Of a stretch of DNA of 64,000 nt, positions 16,805-28,134 are shown in pieces (position 1 is the stretch's first letter; every line of letters begins with the position of its first letter). The notes beneath the pieces are model-generated. The model was not told where the DNA came from. It ran no database searches and saw nothing but the letters and a program-made list of their open reading frames with translations. The DNA comes from Gemmatimonadaceae bacterium (GTDB taxonomy: Bacteria > Gemmatimonadota > Gemmatimonadetes > Gemmatimonadales > Gemmatimonadaceae): contig WYBP01000003.1 in assembly GCA_011525845.1 (NCBI GenBank), positions 186,001 through 250,000 of the forward strand, given 5' to 3'. The translations under genes and the position numbers were made by a program.

Positions 16805-17992
16805 CTACTTGAGCAGGCGCAGGTAGGCGACGAGGTCGGCGATCTGCTTGTCGTCGAGTCCGCCGTCCACGTTGGCCTTGATGAGGGGTTCGTACTCGCC
16901 GCGGCCGACGACATTCATCAGCGCGCCGGGCTTCATCTTCTTGGCGTTCTTGAGCCAGCGCGCGAGCGTCGGCGCGTCGTTCGGGAAGAGCCCGCCGGCG
17001 AGGGTGTGCCGCGAGGCGATGTGCGTGAGGTTCGGGCCGATCGGCGACTGCGCCATCGGGTTGCCGTCGATCGTGTGGCAGCCGATGCACCCGCCGATCA
17101 TCAGGTTGGTCATCCCGGCCACCGGGTCCCCGCCCTCGAGCAGGGAGTCGTCGAACTCGAGTCCGGCGGGGATCGGCGTCTTGGGCACCGTGTGCTCCGG
17201 GAGCATCTCCGCCGGGAAGACGTACCCGGTGGAGCCCACGCTGTCCGTCGCGGGATAGACGGCCGGCTTCGCCTGGTGCGCGGCCCACGACGCGAACTCG
17301 TCGGGCTGCACGGTGAAGACGCGGAAGCGCATGTTCGCGTGGCTCGTGCCGCAGTACTCGGTGCAGAAGCCGTTCCAGGCCGAGGAGGCGAGGTCGGCGT
17401 TCGGCGTGAACCAGAGGAAGTTGGTCTTGTTCGTGATGAGGTCGCGCTTCCCCCCCATCTGCGGGATCCAGAACGAGTGGATCACGTCCACGGTCTTGAG
17501 CTCGAAGCTCGCCGTGCGCCCCACGGGCAGGTAGAGCTCGTTCGCCGTCGTGATGCCGAGCTCGGGGTAGCGGAACTCCCACCACCACTGGTGCCCGATC
17601 ACCTCGACCTTGAGCGCGCCCGCCGGGGCGGGCGCCTGGGTCTCGAAGATCGTCTTCACCGTCGGGATCGCGATGAGCACGAGGATCACGGCCGGGATCG
17701 CCGTCCAGGTGATCTCGAGCGCCGCGTTCCCGTGGATCTGCTTCGCCGCCGGCCCGCCGGGGCGCTTCCGGTAGCGGATGATCGTGACGAGCAACGCCAG
17801 CTCGACGACCACGAAGACCACGGTCCCCCAGAAGAGGAGCCGGTCCCAGAGCGCGTCGATCGAGGTGTTGAAGTCGGTGTGGTGGTTGAAGGTGGAGTTG
17901 GGGTACTCCGTCCCACCACAGGCGGTGATCGCCAGCAGGCACACCGCCAAGAGCAGCGCAGGTGCTGCCTGGCGCAGGCGCAGCATCGACAT
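16805..17992 (-). CDS. ctaC: Cytochrome c oxidase subunit II with fused cytochrome c (caa3 type)
   Basis: A 395-residue lipoprotein precursor (lipobox AITAC). Two transmembrane helices are followed by a CuA domain with VIGHQWWWEFRYPEL and the CuA ligands in CTEYCGTSHANM. A C-terminal haem c domain carries CIGCH. The fused cytochrome identifies the enzyme as caa3, which takes electrons directly from a soluble or membrane cytochrome c. ATG 17992 is used; another ATG follows two codons later. A 40-residue extension upstream lacks signal-peptide character. Confidence 0.95.
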   Translation of the reverse strand: MSMLRLRQAAPALLLAVCLLAITACGGTEYPNSTFNHHTDFNTSIDALWDRLLFWGTVVFVVVELALLVTIIRYRKRPGGPAAKQIHGNAALEITWTAIPAVILVLIAIPTVKTIFETQAPAPAGALKVEVIGHQWWWEFRYPELGITTANELYLPVGRTASFELKTVDVIHSFWIPQMGGKRDLITNKTNFLWFTPNADLASSAWNGFCTEYCGTSHANMRFRVFTVQPDEFASWAAHQAKPAVYPATDSVGSTGYVFPAEMLPEHTVPKTPIPAGLEFDDSLLEGGDPVAGMTNLMIGGCIGCHTIDGNPMAQSPIGPNLTHIASRHTLAGGLFPNDAPTLARWLKNAKKMKPGALMNVVGRGEYEPLIKANVDGGLDDKQIADLVAYLRLLK

Positions 17993-18215
17993 CGGTTCTG
18001 AAGGCTGGGGGGAATCGCCGCGGCCGGAAGGCCACGGAAGCCGCTTGCTCCAACTCGGCAAGCGGGAAGAAGTTACCGCCCCCCCTAGGGGCAGGCAAGG
18101 CGAGGCGCGCATTCAATTACACTCGCTCGGGGGCCGCGCCCGCACCGCAGGTGGCAACGCAGGTGGCAACGCGGGCGGCATGGCGGGAAGACGCACCATC
18201 GGCGGTCCGGGCGCG

Positions 18216-18593
18216 TCACTCCCCGCCGGAGGTCTCGATCTGGACGGCGTGCTGCTCCTTGACCTTCGACGCCGAGATCTCGAGCGCGGTGCGGATCTGC
18301 GCGACGTGCTCGCGGAGCGCGCGGATCTTGAGCTGCTCCCCGCCCCCGCGACCCGCCGCGAGGATCATCGCCGAGACCTGGTCCGCGATGAGCCCGAACT
18401 GCCCCTTCAGCTGCCCCTGCAGGGGGGTGGCCATCCGCTTGACCTGCTGCGGCAGCACCCCCGCGCCCCGCTGGTTCTTCACCTCGATCGCCATCCGCTC
18501 GACGAGCCCGTGCAGCGTCTGCAGCGTCTTCAGCGACTCCTCGATGGTCTTCATCTTCTGGGCGCCCGCGCCGTCCAGCTTCACGCCGGCCAT
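18216..18593 (-). CDS. Helical hypothetical protein downstream of aspartase fusion
   Basis: A 125-residue, mostly alpha-helical protein with heptad-like Leu/Ile/Val spacing: MKTIEESLKTLQTLHGLVERM, QLKIRALREHVAQIRTALEI. It has a Gly-rich turn AAGRGGGEQ. No signal peptide and no recognised family. It follows the CNB-aspartase fusion gene with a 2-base gap, so the two are probably co-transcribed and the small protein may act with it. The 100 bases downstream hold two exact copies of a 12-base unit (18147-18170) and nothing else seen. Confidence 0.6.
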   Translation of the reverse strand: MAGVKLDGAGAQKMKTIEESLKTLQTLHGLVERMAIEVKNQRGAGVLPQQVKRMATPLQGQLKGQFGLIADQVSAMILAAGRGGGEQLKIRALREHVAQIRTALEISASKVKEQHAVQIETSGGE

Positions 18594-18595
18594 CG

Positions 18596-20446
<1,851 letters not shown>

Positions 20447-20526
20447 GGTGCGGTTGAAGTTACTGCATTCCCCCCTCCCCGCTGGCGCGGTACCTTCGCA
20501 GGGACGCTCCCCGAACCGAACCTGCC

Positions 20527-21567
20527 ATGCCCTCCAGACGTGAGTTCCTCACCTCCGCCGCCGCCGCGAGCGCGGCGAGCATCGTCGCGCGCCCCGTGGG
20601 GGCCGCCACCCCCCATGCGGTGGAGGTCGGCGCGGGTGCCGGCGCCGCGCGCCCGGTGGTCATCGCGTCGAGCAACGGGCTCCGCGGCGTGAAGCTCGCC
20701 TACGACCGGATCGTGGCCGGCGCCGACACGCTCGACGCGATCATCGCCGGCGTGAACATCACCGAGCTCGACCCGGAGGACCAGTCGGTGGGACTCGGCG
20801 GGCTCCCCAACGCGGACGGGGTGGTGCAGCTCGACGCGAGCTGCATGCATGGTCCCACGCGGCGCGCGGGCGCGGTGGGATGCCTGGAGGACATCGCGAC
20901 GCCGAGCCTCGTGGCGAAGGCCGTGATGGACTACACCGACCACATCATGCTCGTCGGCGAGGGCGCGCGGCGCTTCGCGATCGAGATGGGGTTCCGGCCG
21001 CAGAACCTGCTCACCGAGCGGTCGCGGCAGGACTGGCTCCGCTGGCGGGCGCGCCTCAATCCGACCGACGCGCGGCTCGACTACGACGGGGACGTCGCGA
21101 TCAGGTCCACGACGGGCACGATCAACATGAACGCCGTGAGCGCGGGCGGGGACATCAGCTCGGTGACCACCACGAGCGGGATGGCGTGGAAGGTGCCGGG
21201 GCGCGTGGGGGACTCGCCGATCGTGGGCGCGGGGCAGTACTGCGACAACCTCGTGGGTGCGGCGGGGTCCACGGGCCGCGGCGAGGCGAACATCAAGGCG
21301 TGCGGGGCGTTCCTCGCGGTGGAGTTCCTGCGGCAAGGGCTCGCGCCGGCGCAGGCGGCGCTCAAGACGCTCGAGCGGATCGTGGCGATGACCGAGGCGC
21401 GGCTGATCGACCCGCAGGGGCGCCCGCGCTTCGACATCCAGTTCTACGTGGTGGCGAAGGACGGCCGCTACGGCGGCGCCACGCTCCATCCCGGCGCGGA
21501 GTTCGCCGTGTGCGACGACCGTGGCGCGCGGCTGGAGAAGTGCGTGGCGCTCTACCCCGCCCGCTAG
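20527..21567 (+). CDS. N4-(beta-N-acetylglucosaminyl)-L-asparaginase
   Basis: A 346-residue Ntn-hydrolase precursor. The N-terminus MPSRREFLTSAAAAS is a twin-arginine-type signal. The conserved GLGGLPNADGVVQLDA and PGRVGDSPIVGAGQY segments identify glycosylasparaginase. The probable autoproteolysis site and nucleophile is Thr198 in TTGTINM, followed by VTTTSG. The enzyme cleaves the GlcNAc-Asn link or Asn-type substrates and releases aspartate. Its divergent neighbour is an aspartase fusion, suggesting a pathway from glycosyl-asparagine to fumarate; this is inference. Confidence 0.88.
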   Translation: MPSRREFLTSAAAASAASIVARPVGAATPHAVEVGAGAGAARPVVIASSNGLRGVKLAYDRIVAGADTLDAIIAGVNITELDPEDQSVGLGGLPNADGVVQLDASCMHGPTRRAGAVGCLEDIATPSLVAKAVMDYTDHIMLVGEGARRFAIEMGFRPQNLLTERSRQDWLRWRARLNPTDARLDYDGDVAIRSTTGTINMNAVSAGGDISSVTTTSGMAWKVPGRVGDSPIVGAGQYCDNLVGAAGSTGRGEANIKACGAFLAVEFLRQGLAPAQAALKTLERIVAMTEARLIDPQGRPRFDIQFYVVAKDGRYGGATLHPGAEFAVCDDRGARLEKCVALYPAR

Positions 21568-21602
21568 GCGCCCGCTGGGCGCCCGCTGGGCGCCCGCTAC
21601 GC
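21559..21602. repeat. 11-bp tandem repeat, four units, at a gene end
   Basis: Four head-to-tail copies of GCCCGCTGGGC run from the last codons of the glycosylasparaginase gene into the gap before the convergent chemoreceptor gene. The two middle copies are identical; the first has A and the last has AC in the variable position. The first unit contains the TAG stop. GCGC-rich symmetry could also form small hairpins. Confidence 0.75.
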
Positions 21603-21605
21603 GCG

Positions 21606-23018
21606 CTAGGCGTCCGCCGCGGGATCGGCCGGCGCCGCCGGCGCGGCCCGCCCGAACGCGGCCGCCGCGCCGCTCACCTGGTCGGCGGCGGCGACGAGCG
21701 CGTTGGCCGCGGCGGCGATCTCCTGCGTGCTGGCGCTCTGCTCCTGGCTGGCGGCGGCCACGTCGTGCATGGCGATCGCGAAGTTCGTGGTGCCGGCCGA
21801 GAGGGAGTCGAGCTTCTGCGTGATCTCCCGGGCCAGGGCATTCCCGGCGGCCGCGCTGGAGGCCATCGTCCCCGCCCACTGGTCGGCGGCGTCCACCGCG
21901 ACCTCCACCTGGGTGAAGGTCTGCCGGCCGTGCGCGGTCGCGGTGCGCACCGTCTCCACGGCCGTGAGGGAGCGGGAGCTGGTCTCGCGCGCGGTCTCCA
22001 TCTGCGCGATGAGCCCCTGCATCAACTGGTCGGTGCGCTCGGCGGCCTGGGCCGCGTTCTGGGCGAGCCGGCGCACCTCGTTCGCGACGACGGTGAATCC
22101 CTCGCCCTGCTCGCCGGCGCGGGCGGCCTCCATGGCCGCGTTGAGCGCGAGGAGCTTGGACTGCCGGGCGATCTTCTGCACGAGGGCCACGAAGCCGCGG
22201 ATCTCGTCGGAGGCGGCGGCGAGGAGCTCGGTGGCGCGGGCGCTCGCCTGCACGTCGGCCACGAGCGCGTCGAGGCGGCGCGCACTCTCGTCGAGCAGCT
22301 CGTGGCTCTCCGAGGCGAGCGCCTTGAGGCGCTGGTTCCGCTCGAGGCCGTCGGCGGCGCCGGCGGAGACGTTGGCGGCGAGGGTGTTGAGCCGCCCTGC
22401 GTCGAGGGAGAGGAGGCGGATGGTGTCCGCCATCTCCGTGGCCTGCAGGCTGAGCGTGCTCGCCGTCTCCGCGATGGCGGAGGCGGCCTGCGCCATGTGC
22501 TCGGTGCCGCCGGTGATCTCGGTGGAACGGCGCACCGTCTCGGTCGCGTTCACCTCCATGAGGGACGAGAGCTCGCCCAGCTCGGTGGACATCACCACCA
22601 TCGCGCGGGCGAGCCGCCCGAGTTGCCCGCCCTGCGCGGCGCTCGCGGGGCGTCGCTCGAGGTCGCCGGCGGCGATGGCCTCGGCCACGTCCGCGAGATC
22701 GCTGATCTCCCGCCCGACGCGCGGGGAGACGTAGTAGCGCACCACGAGCGCGGAGGCGGTGGCGGCCACCGTGGCCGCGAGTCCGAGGAGGAGCCAGCCG
22801 GTGCCGGCCTCGATCACCCGGGCGACGCGGCTCCACCAGAGGATGAGGAGGAGGGCGAGGAGCGCCCCGCCGATGATCGCGGTCCAGGTCGCGACCCGGT
22901 CCAGCGCGTGGCGGCGCGAACTCTGGACCGCGACGCGCGCCGACCGGCGGCGCGTGTTGGTTCCGGCAACGGGGACGGCTAGATTGCTCAGATTCCCATC
23001 CACATGATATGACTGCAC
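21606..23018 (-). CDS. Methyl-accepting chemotaxis protein without a periplasmic domain
   Basis: A chemoreceptor of up to 470 residues. Two transmembrane helices lie close together (residues about 44-62 and 73-93) with only a short loop, so there is no extracellular sensor. A HAMP-like stretch follows (about 94-145), then a long coiled coil whose hairpin tip is [20 protein letters not shown] followed by [13 protein letters not shown]. The tip binds CheA/CheW. The start is uncertain: GTG 23018 overlaps leuS by 10 bases and GTG 23003 does not. No che genes are nearby. Sensing may be by membrane state or partner proteins. Confidence 0.85.
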   Translation of the reverse strand: MQSYHVDGNLSNLAVPVAGTNTRRRSARVAVQSSRRHALDRVATWTAIIGGALLALLLILWWSRVARVIEAGTGWLLLGLAATVAATASALVVRYYVSPRVGREISDLADVAEAIAAGDLERRPASAAQGGQLGRLARAMVVMSTELGELSSLMEVNATETVRRSTEITGGTEHMAQAASAIAETASTLSLQATEMADTIRLLSLDAGRLNTLAANVSAGAADGLERNQRLKALASESHELLDESARRLDALVADVQASARATELLAAASDEIRGFVALVQKIARQSKLLALNAAMEAARAGEQGEGFTVVANEVRRLAQNAAQAAERTDQLMQGLIAQMETARETSSRSLTAVETVRTATAHGRQTFTQVEVAVDAADQWAGTMASSAAAGNALAREITQKLDSLSAGTTNFAIAMHDVAAASQEQSASTQEIAAAANALVAAADQVSGAAAAFGRAAPAAPADPAADA

Positions 23019-25489
23019 CGGTAGAGCCGATCGGCTACGACCCGTCGGCCGTTGAGTCGCGTTGGCGACAGCGCTGGGCCGAGCGCGGCACGCATCAAGC
23101 CGACCTCGCGCATGGTGCGCGCCCGTTCTACGCCCTGATGATGTTCCCGTACCCGTCGGCCGAGGGGCTGCACGTCGGGAACCTCTTCGCGTTCACCGGT
23201 TGTGATATCTATGCCCGATTCCAGCGCCTGCAAGGGCACACGGTGTTCGAGCCGCTGGGGTACGACGCGTTCGGGATCCACTCGGAGAACTTCGCGCTGA
23301 AGGTCGGCGTGCACCCGATGGAGCTGATCCCGCGGAACATCGCGAACTTCCGCCGCCAGCTGGACCGCGCGGGGCTCATGGTGGACTGGACGCACTCGGT
23401 CGACACGACCGACCCCGACTACTACAAGTGGACGCAGTGGGTCTTCCTGCAGCTCTACGAGCAGGGGCTGGCGTACAAGAAGGCCGCCGCGGTGAACTGG
23501 TGCCCCTCCTGCAAGACCGTGCTCGCCAACGAGCAGGTGGAGGGGGGCGCGTGCGAGCGCTGCGGCACGATGGTGGAGCAGCGCTTCCTGGAGCAGTGGT
23601 TCTTCCGGATCTCGGGGTTCGCGGAGCGGCTGCTGGGGAACCTCGAGACGCTCGACTGGTCGGAGACCACCAAGCAGGCGCAGCGGAACTGGATCGGCCG
23701 CTCGGAGGGCGCGCGGCTCCGCTTCCGCGTGCTCGACCCGCTCGCCGACGCGGGGAGTTCCGCGGTCTCCGTCACGAGCGAGGTGACGACGGGGGGCGCC
23801 GAGATCGAGGTGTTCACGACGCGTCCGGACACGATCTTCGGCGCGACCTACCTGGTGCTGGCGCCCGAGCACCCGCTGGTGCACGCCGTGACCACCGCCG
23901 ACGAGCGCGCGGCGGTGGAGGCGTACCGCGCGGCGGCGGCGAAGCAGGACCTGATCACGCGGAAGACCTCGAAGGAGAAGACCGGGGTGTTCACGGGCGC
24001 GTACGCCGCGAACCCCGCCAACGGCGAGCTGATCCCCATCTGGATCGCCGACTACGTGCTGATGGAGTACGGCACGGGCGCGATCATGGCGGTGCCGGGG
24101 CACGACGAGCGCGACTTCGAGTTCGCGACGAAGTTCGGGCTGCCGATCGTGCGCGTGGTCGCCGGGGAAGGGGAGACGGCGCGGACCCCGTTCGACGGCG
24201 CGCCGTTCGTGGGGGAGGGCGTGCTCGTGAACTCGGAGGAGTTCGACGGGCTGCCGGTGGCCGAGGCGATCCGCGCGATCTCCGACTGGCTCGAGTCGAG
24301 GCGCGCCGGGATGGCGGTGGTGAACTACCGCCTGCACGACTGGTGCATCTCCCGGCAGCGCTACTGGGGCCCCCCGATCCCGATCATCTACTGCGACGCC
24401 TGCGGCACCGTGCCGGTGCCGGCGGAGCAGCTGCCGGTTGTGCTCCCGAACATCCCGGACTTCAAGCCCGACGACTCGGGCGTCTCGCCGCTGGCGCGGC
24501 ACGAGGAGTGGTACCGCGTGCCCTGCCCGCGCTGCGGCGCGAAGGCGCGGCGCGAGACGGACGTGAGCGACACTTTCCTCGACAGCGCCTGGTACTTCCT
24601 GCGCTACCCGAGCGTGCCGCGCGCGGACGTCGCGTTCGACCGCGAGCTGACGAAGCGCTGGCTCCCCGTGACGACCTACATCGGCGGGAACGAGCACGCG
24701 GTGCTGCACCTGCTCTACGCGCGCTTCATCACCATGGTGCTGCACGACCAGGGGCTGCTCGACTTCGAGGAGCCCTTCACGAAGTTCCGCGCGCACGGGC
24801 TGATCATCCGCGAGGGCGCGAAGATGTCGAAGTCGAAGGGGAACGTGGTGAACCCCGACGACTACATCGACCAGTGGGGGGCGGACACCTTCCGCACCTA
24901 CCTGATGTTCCTGGGTCCCTTCGAGGAGGGGGGCGACTTCCGGGACGCGGGGATCAGCGGCGTGAAGCGCTTCCTGGACCGCCTCTGGGCCTCGGTCCGC
25001 GATCATGCCGCCGGCGGGACGGCCGATACTGAGGTGATGCGGAAGCTCCACGCCACCATCAAGAAGGTCGGTGAGGATGTCCCAGCCCTCAGCTACAACA
25101 CGGCGATCGCGGCGATGATGGAGTACATGAACACGCTCCGGAAGGGGGAGCGCACGCCGCACCGCGCCGAGGTGGAGCCGCTGGTGGTGCTGGTGGCGCC
25201 CTTCGCGCCGCACATCGCCGAGGAGCTCTGGGAGATGCTGGGGCACCGGTCGAGCGTGTTCGACGCCCCCTGGCCGGCGTACGACCCGGCGCTGCTCGCG
25301 AGCGACACCTTCGAGCTCGTGGTGCAGTTCAACGGGAAGACGCGGGGGACGCTCACCGTCGCCAAGGGCATCGCGCAGGCGGACGCGCTGTCCGCCCTGC
25401 GCGGTGATGCGGCACTCGGCCGCTTCCTGACCGGAGAGCCGAAGAAGGTCATCTTCGTGCCCGGGCGCCTGCTGAACCTCGTGCTCTGA
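23009..25489 (+). CDS. leuS: Leucyl-tRNA synthetase
   Basis: An 826-residue class I aminoacyl-tRNA synthetase that charges tRNA-Leu. The HIGH-type motif is [12 protein letters not shown] near residue 50. Four Cys residues form a zinc site (CPSCKTVL...CERCG). The CP1 editing domain is marked by [19 protein letters not shown]. The second zinc-like pair is CDACGTVP, and KMSKS is in [15 protein letters not shown]. The anticodon-binding domain follows. Length is slightly short but complete. Its stop overlaps the ATG of the next gene (TGATG), so a sensor kinase gene is attached to a housekeeping gene. Confidence 0.97.
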   Translation: MTAPVEPIGYDPSAVESRWRQRWAERGTHQADLAHGARPFYALMMFPYPSAEGLHVGNLFAFTGCDIYARFQRLQGHTVFEPLGYDAFGIHSENFALKVGVHPMELIPRNIANFRRQLDRAGLMVDWTHSVDTTDPDYYKWTQWVFLQLYEQGLAYKKAAAVNWCPSCKTVLANEQVEGGACERCGTMVEQRFLEQWFFRISGFAERLLGNLETLDWSETTKQAQRNWIGRSEGARLRFRVLDPLADAGSSAVSVTSEVTTGGAEIEVFTTRPDTIFGATYLVLAPEHPLVHAVTTADERAAVEAYRAAAAKQDLITRKTSKEKTGVFTGAYAANPANGELIPIWIADYVLMEYGTGAIMAVPGHDERDFEFATKFGLPIVRVVAGEGETARTPFDGAPFVGEGVLVNSEEFDGLPVAEAIRAISDWLESRRAGMAVVNYRLHDWCISRQRYWGPPIPIIYCDACGTVPVPAEQLPVVLPNIPDFKPDDSGVSPLARHEEWYRVPCPRCGAKARRETDVSDTFLDSAWYFLRYPSVPRADVAFDRELTKRWLPVTTYIGGNEHAVLHLLYARFITMVLHDQGLLDFEEPFTKFRAHGLIIREGAKMSKSKGNVVNPDDYIDQWGADTFRTYLMFLGPFEEGGDFRDAGISGVKRFLDRLWASVRDHAAGGTADTEVMRKLHATIKKVGEDVPALSYNTAIAAMMEYMNTLRKGERTPHRAEVEPLVVLVAPFAPHIAEELWEMLGHRSSVFDAPWPAYDPALLASDTFELVVQFNGKTRGTLTVAKGIAQADALSALRGDAALGRFLTGEPKKVIFVPGRLLNLVL

Positions 25490-28077
25490 TGCCCGCGTCC
25501 GGCATGGCGTCCGCCGCGCCGGAGGCGCACCCGGGGATCTCGATCCGCCGGGCGCTCACGCTCTCGTTCAGCGCGGTCATCGTCCTGCTGGCGGCGAGCC
25601 TGATCGTGCTCGCGCTCCTCGAGCGCCGGCAGGCGCGCACGGACCTGGCCAATGCGGTGCTGCAGCGCGCGCTCGCGCGGACGAACGGCGACCTCACGGA
25701 GCTCTTCGCCCCCGTGAAGCGGCAGCTCGCGATCGACTGGCACGAGGTGCGCATGGGGAACGTGCCGCGCTACGACGCGCGGGCGCATGCGCGCTACTTC
25801 ACCTCGGCGTTCCGCGAGCTGCCGATGGTCGGCTCGATGATGGTGGGGGACACGGCGGGCCACCAGCTGCTGCTGATGCGCTACGACTCCACGGTGATCA
25901 GCTCCCCCCTGCTCGAGGGACTCACCGACCTCCCGGCGCCCGGCACCGGCGGTGCCGAGTTCTACACCCGCGACTTCCGCCCGTCGGTGCGCGGGGAGCA
26001 GAGCGTCTGGCAGCTCTGGGACCGGGAGCTCACGGCGCCGCTACGGACCTGGCGCGTGCCGCTCCCCGGTTATCGCACCATCGACCGCGAGTGGTACCGG
26101 CAGGCGCTCGCGCGCTTCGGGCGTCGCGGCGCGGTGTCCGCCGTGGACACGGCGGCGGCACCGTCGATCGCGTGGAGCGACGTCTACACCTTCTTCACCA
26201 CGCGCGAACCCGGGATCTCGGCGTCCTTCGCCGCGCGCGGCCCCACGGGGGAGGTGGTGGTCGTCGCGTACGACATCCTCCTCGACGAGGTGAGCGAGTA
26301 CACGCGCGCCCAGCGACCGACGGAGGGCGGGCGCGTGCTGGTGGTCTCGGACTCGGGGTGGCTGATCGGCCTCCCCGGTGATCCGCGGTTCGACGACCGC
26401 ATGGGGCGCAACGCGCTCTCCCTACTGCCGGTGGAGCGCCTCGCGGAGCCCGCCTTCACCGCGTGGGCGGGCGCCTGGCGCGCGCGCGGCGACTCGACCA
26501 GCGGGGTGCGGTCCCTGACCGTCGACGGCGAGCGCTGGTGGGGGGGCTTCCGCCCCCTGGAGATCGAGCCGGGGCGCCGTTTCTGGATCGGCGTGATGGT
26601 GCCGGAGCGCGACGTGCTGGCGCAGATGGGGTCCGGCGGGACACCGATCCTGCTCGCGAGCGTGATCGCCCTGCTGGTCGCGTTCGGCGTGGCGGCGCGG
26701 CTCTCGCGGAGCGTGGCGGACCCGCTCGCGGCGCTGGCCGAGTCGAGCGGGCGCATCGCCAACCTCGACGTGGTCGGGGGCGCGCCGCCGCCGCCGAGCC
26801 GGTTCCTCGAGATCCGGCAGCTGGGTGCCGCGCTCGAGGAGATGCGGCGCGCGCTCGAGGACAACTTCGCCGAGCGGGAGGTGGCCGCACGCGCGCTCGC
26901 GGAGAGCGAGTCGAAGCTCCTGCAGTCGCAGAAGCTGGAGGCGGTGGGCCAGCTGGCCGGCGGCGTGGCGCACGACTTCAACAACCTGCTCACGGCGATC
27001 CGCGGCTACACCGCCCTGCTGCGGGAGCACCTCGCGAACGATCCGGTCGGGCTCGAGGACCTGCAGGAGATCGATGCGGCCGCGCAGCGCGCCTCGGACC
27101 TCACCAGCCAGCTCCTCGCCTTCTCGCGCCGCCAGCACGTGGAGACCAAGCTCGTGGACGTGAACGATCACGTCGCGAGTGCGGCCAAGCTCCTCGCGCG
27201 GCTCATGGACGAGCGCATCACCCTCGAGACGGTGTACGAGCCGGACCTCCCGGCGGTCCGCATCGACCCCGGACAGCTCCACCAGGTGCTCGTGAACCTC
27301 GCGGTGAACGCGCGGGATGCGATGCCCGACGGCGGCACGCTCACCATCACCACGAGCCGCGGCGGCCGCCTGCGCACCCCGGGGAGCCCCGAGCGCGCCA
27401 TCGGCGCGGCCACCGGCACGGCGCCGGTGGTGATCAGCGTCGTCGACACCGGCAGCGGGATGACGCCCGAGGTCCGCGCGCGGGTCTTCGAGCCCTTCTT
27501 CACCACCAAGGAGAAGGGGCGCGGCACCGGACTCGGCCTCGCGACCTGCTGGGGGATCGTCAACGACGCGGGTGGCACCATCGAGATCGACTCCGCCGTC
27601 GGCACGGGCACGGTGATGCGGGTGATCCTCCCCGCGGTCGCGGCCGTGGCAACGCCCCCCCTCCCGGCGATCGTGGAGCCCCTCTCCGGCGACGGCGGGG
27701 AGACGGTGCTGATCGTGGAGGACGAGGACCAGATCCGCGCGCTCGCCGAGCGCGCGCTCACGCGGAGCGGCTACCGCGTGCTCACGGCGCGCGACGGTGT
27801 GGACGCGCTGGAGAAGCTCGATGCGCGTGGCCGGCCGGTGGACCTCGTCCTCACCGACGTCGTGATGCCGCGGATGGGCGGCCCCGCGCTCGCGCGGGCC
27901 GTGCGGGAGCGGTGGCCCCTCTCGCGGGTGCTCTTCATGACCGGATACGCCGAGGCGGACGCGTTCGGCGCCGAGGGGATGCCGGCGACCGCGGCGGAGG
28001 TGCTGCGCAAGCCGTTCACCCCCTCGGACCTCGTGGGCGCGGTGCGCGGCGTGATCGACATGCCGCGGGAGCACTGA
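25489..28077 (+). CDS. Hybrid sensor histidine kinase with receiver domain
   Basis: An 862-residue membrane sensor. Helix 1 is at about residues 21-43 and helix 2 at 385-405, with about 340 extracytoplasmic residues (cache-like size) between them. A HAMP-like linker leads to the phosphoacceptor motif GGVAHDFNNLLTAI with His495. The ATPase domain has the N box NLAVNARDAMPDGG (about 604) and G boxes DTGSGMTPE and GTGLGLATCWG. A C-terminal receiver (about 735-855) has Asp790 in DLVLTDVVMP. It overlaps the leuS stop by one base. No separate response regulator lies nearby. Confidence 0.93.
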   Translation: MPASGMASAAPEAHPGISIRRALTLSFSAVIVLLAASLIVLALLERRQARTDLANAVLQRALARTNGDLTELFAPVKRQLAIDWHEVRMGNVPRYDARAHARYFTSAFRELPMVGSMMVGDTAGHQLLLMRYDSTVISSPLLEGLTDLPAPGTGGAEFYTRDFRPSVRGEQSVWQLWDRELTAPLRTWRVPLPGYRTIDREWYRQALARFGRRGAVSAVDTAAAPSIAWSDVYTFFTTREPGISASFAARGPTGEVVVVAYDILLDEVSEYTRAQRPTEGGRVLVVSDSGWLIGLPGDPRFDDRMGRNALSLLPVERLAEPAFTAWAGAWRARGDSTSGVRSLTVDGERWWGGFRPLEIEPGRRFWIGVMVPERDVLAQMGSGGTPILLASVIALLVAFGVAARLSRSVADPLAALAESSGRIANLDVVGGAPPPPSRFLEIRQLGAALEEMRRALEDNFAEREVAARALAESESKLLQSQKLEAVGQLAGGVAHDFNNLLTAIRGYTALLREHLANDPVGLEDLQEIDAAAQRASDLTSQLLAFSRRQHVETKLVDVNDHVASAAKLLARLMDERITLETVYEPDLPAVRIDPGQLHQVLVNLAVNARDAMPDGGTLTITTSRGGRLRTPGSPERAIGAATGTAPVVISVVDTGSGMTPEVRARVFEPFFTTKEKGRGTGLGLATCWGIVNDAGGTIEIDSAVGTGTVMRVILPAVAAVATPPLPAIVEPLSGDGGETVLIVEDEDQIRALAERALTRSGYRVLTARDGVDALEKLDARGRPVDLVLTDVVMPRMGGPALARAVRERWPLSRVLFMTGYAEADAFGAEGMPATAAEVLRKPFTPSDLVGAVRGVIDMPREH

Positions 28078-28134
28078 GGGCGCGCGTCACTCCGCGCGCC
28101 AAACCGCGCGCCATGCCGCACAGCGGGTCGCGCG

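Noticed and set aside
14168-18001. A 1277-codon plus-strand open frame across the oxidase genes
   Set aside because: It is exactly antisense to ctaC-D-E, has low-complexity Asp/Glu/His/Arg/Val composition and no domain. Long antisense frames are expected at this GC content.
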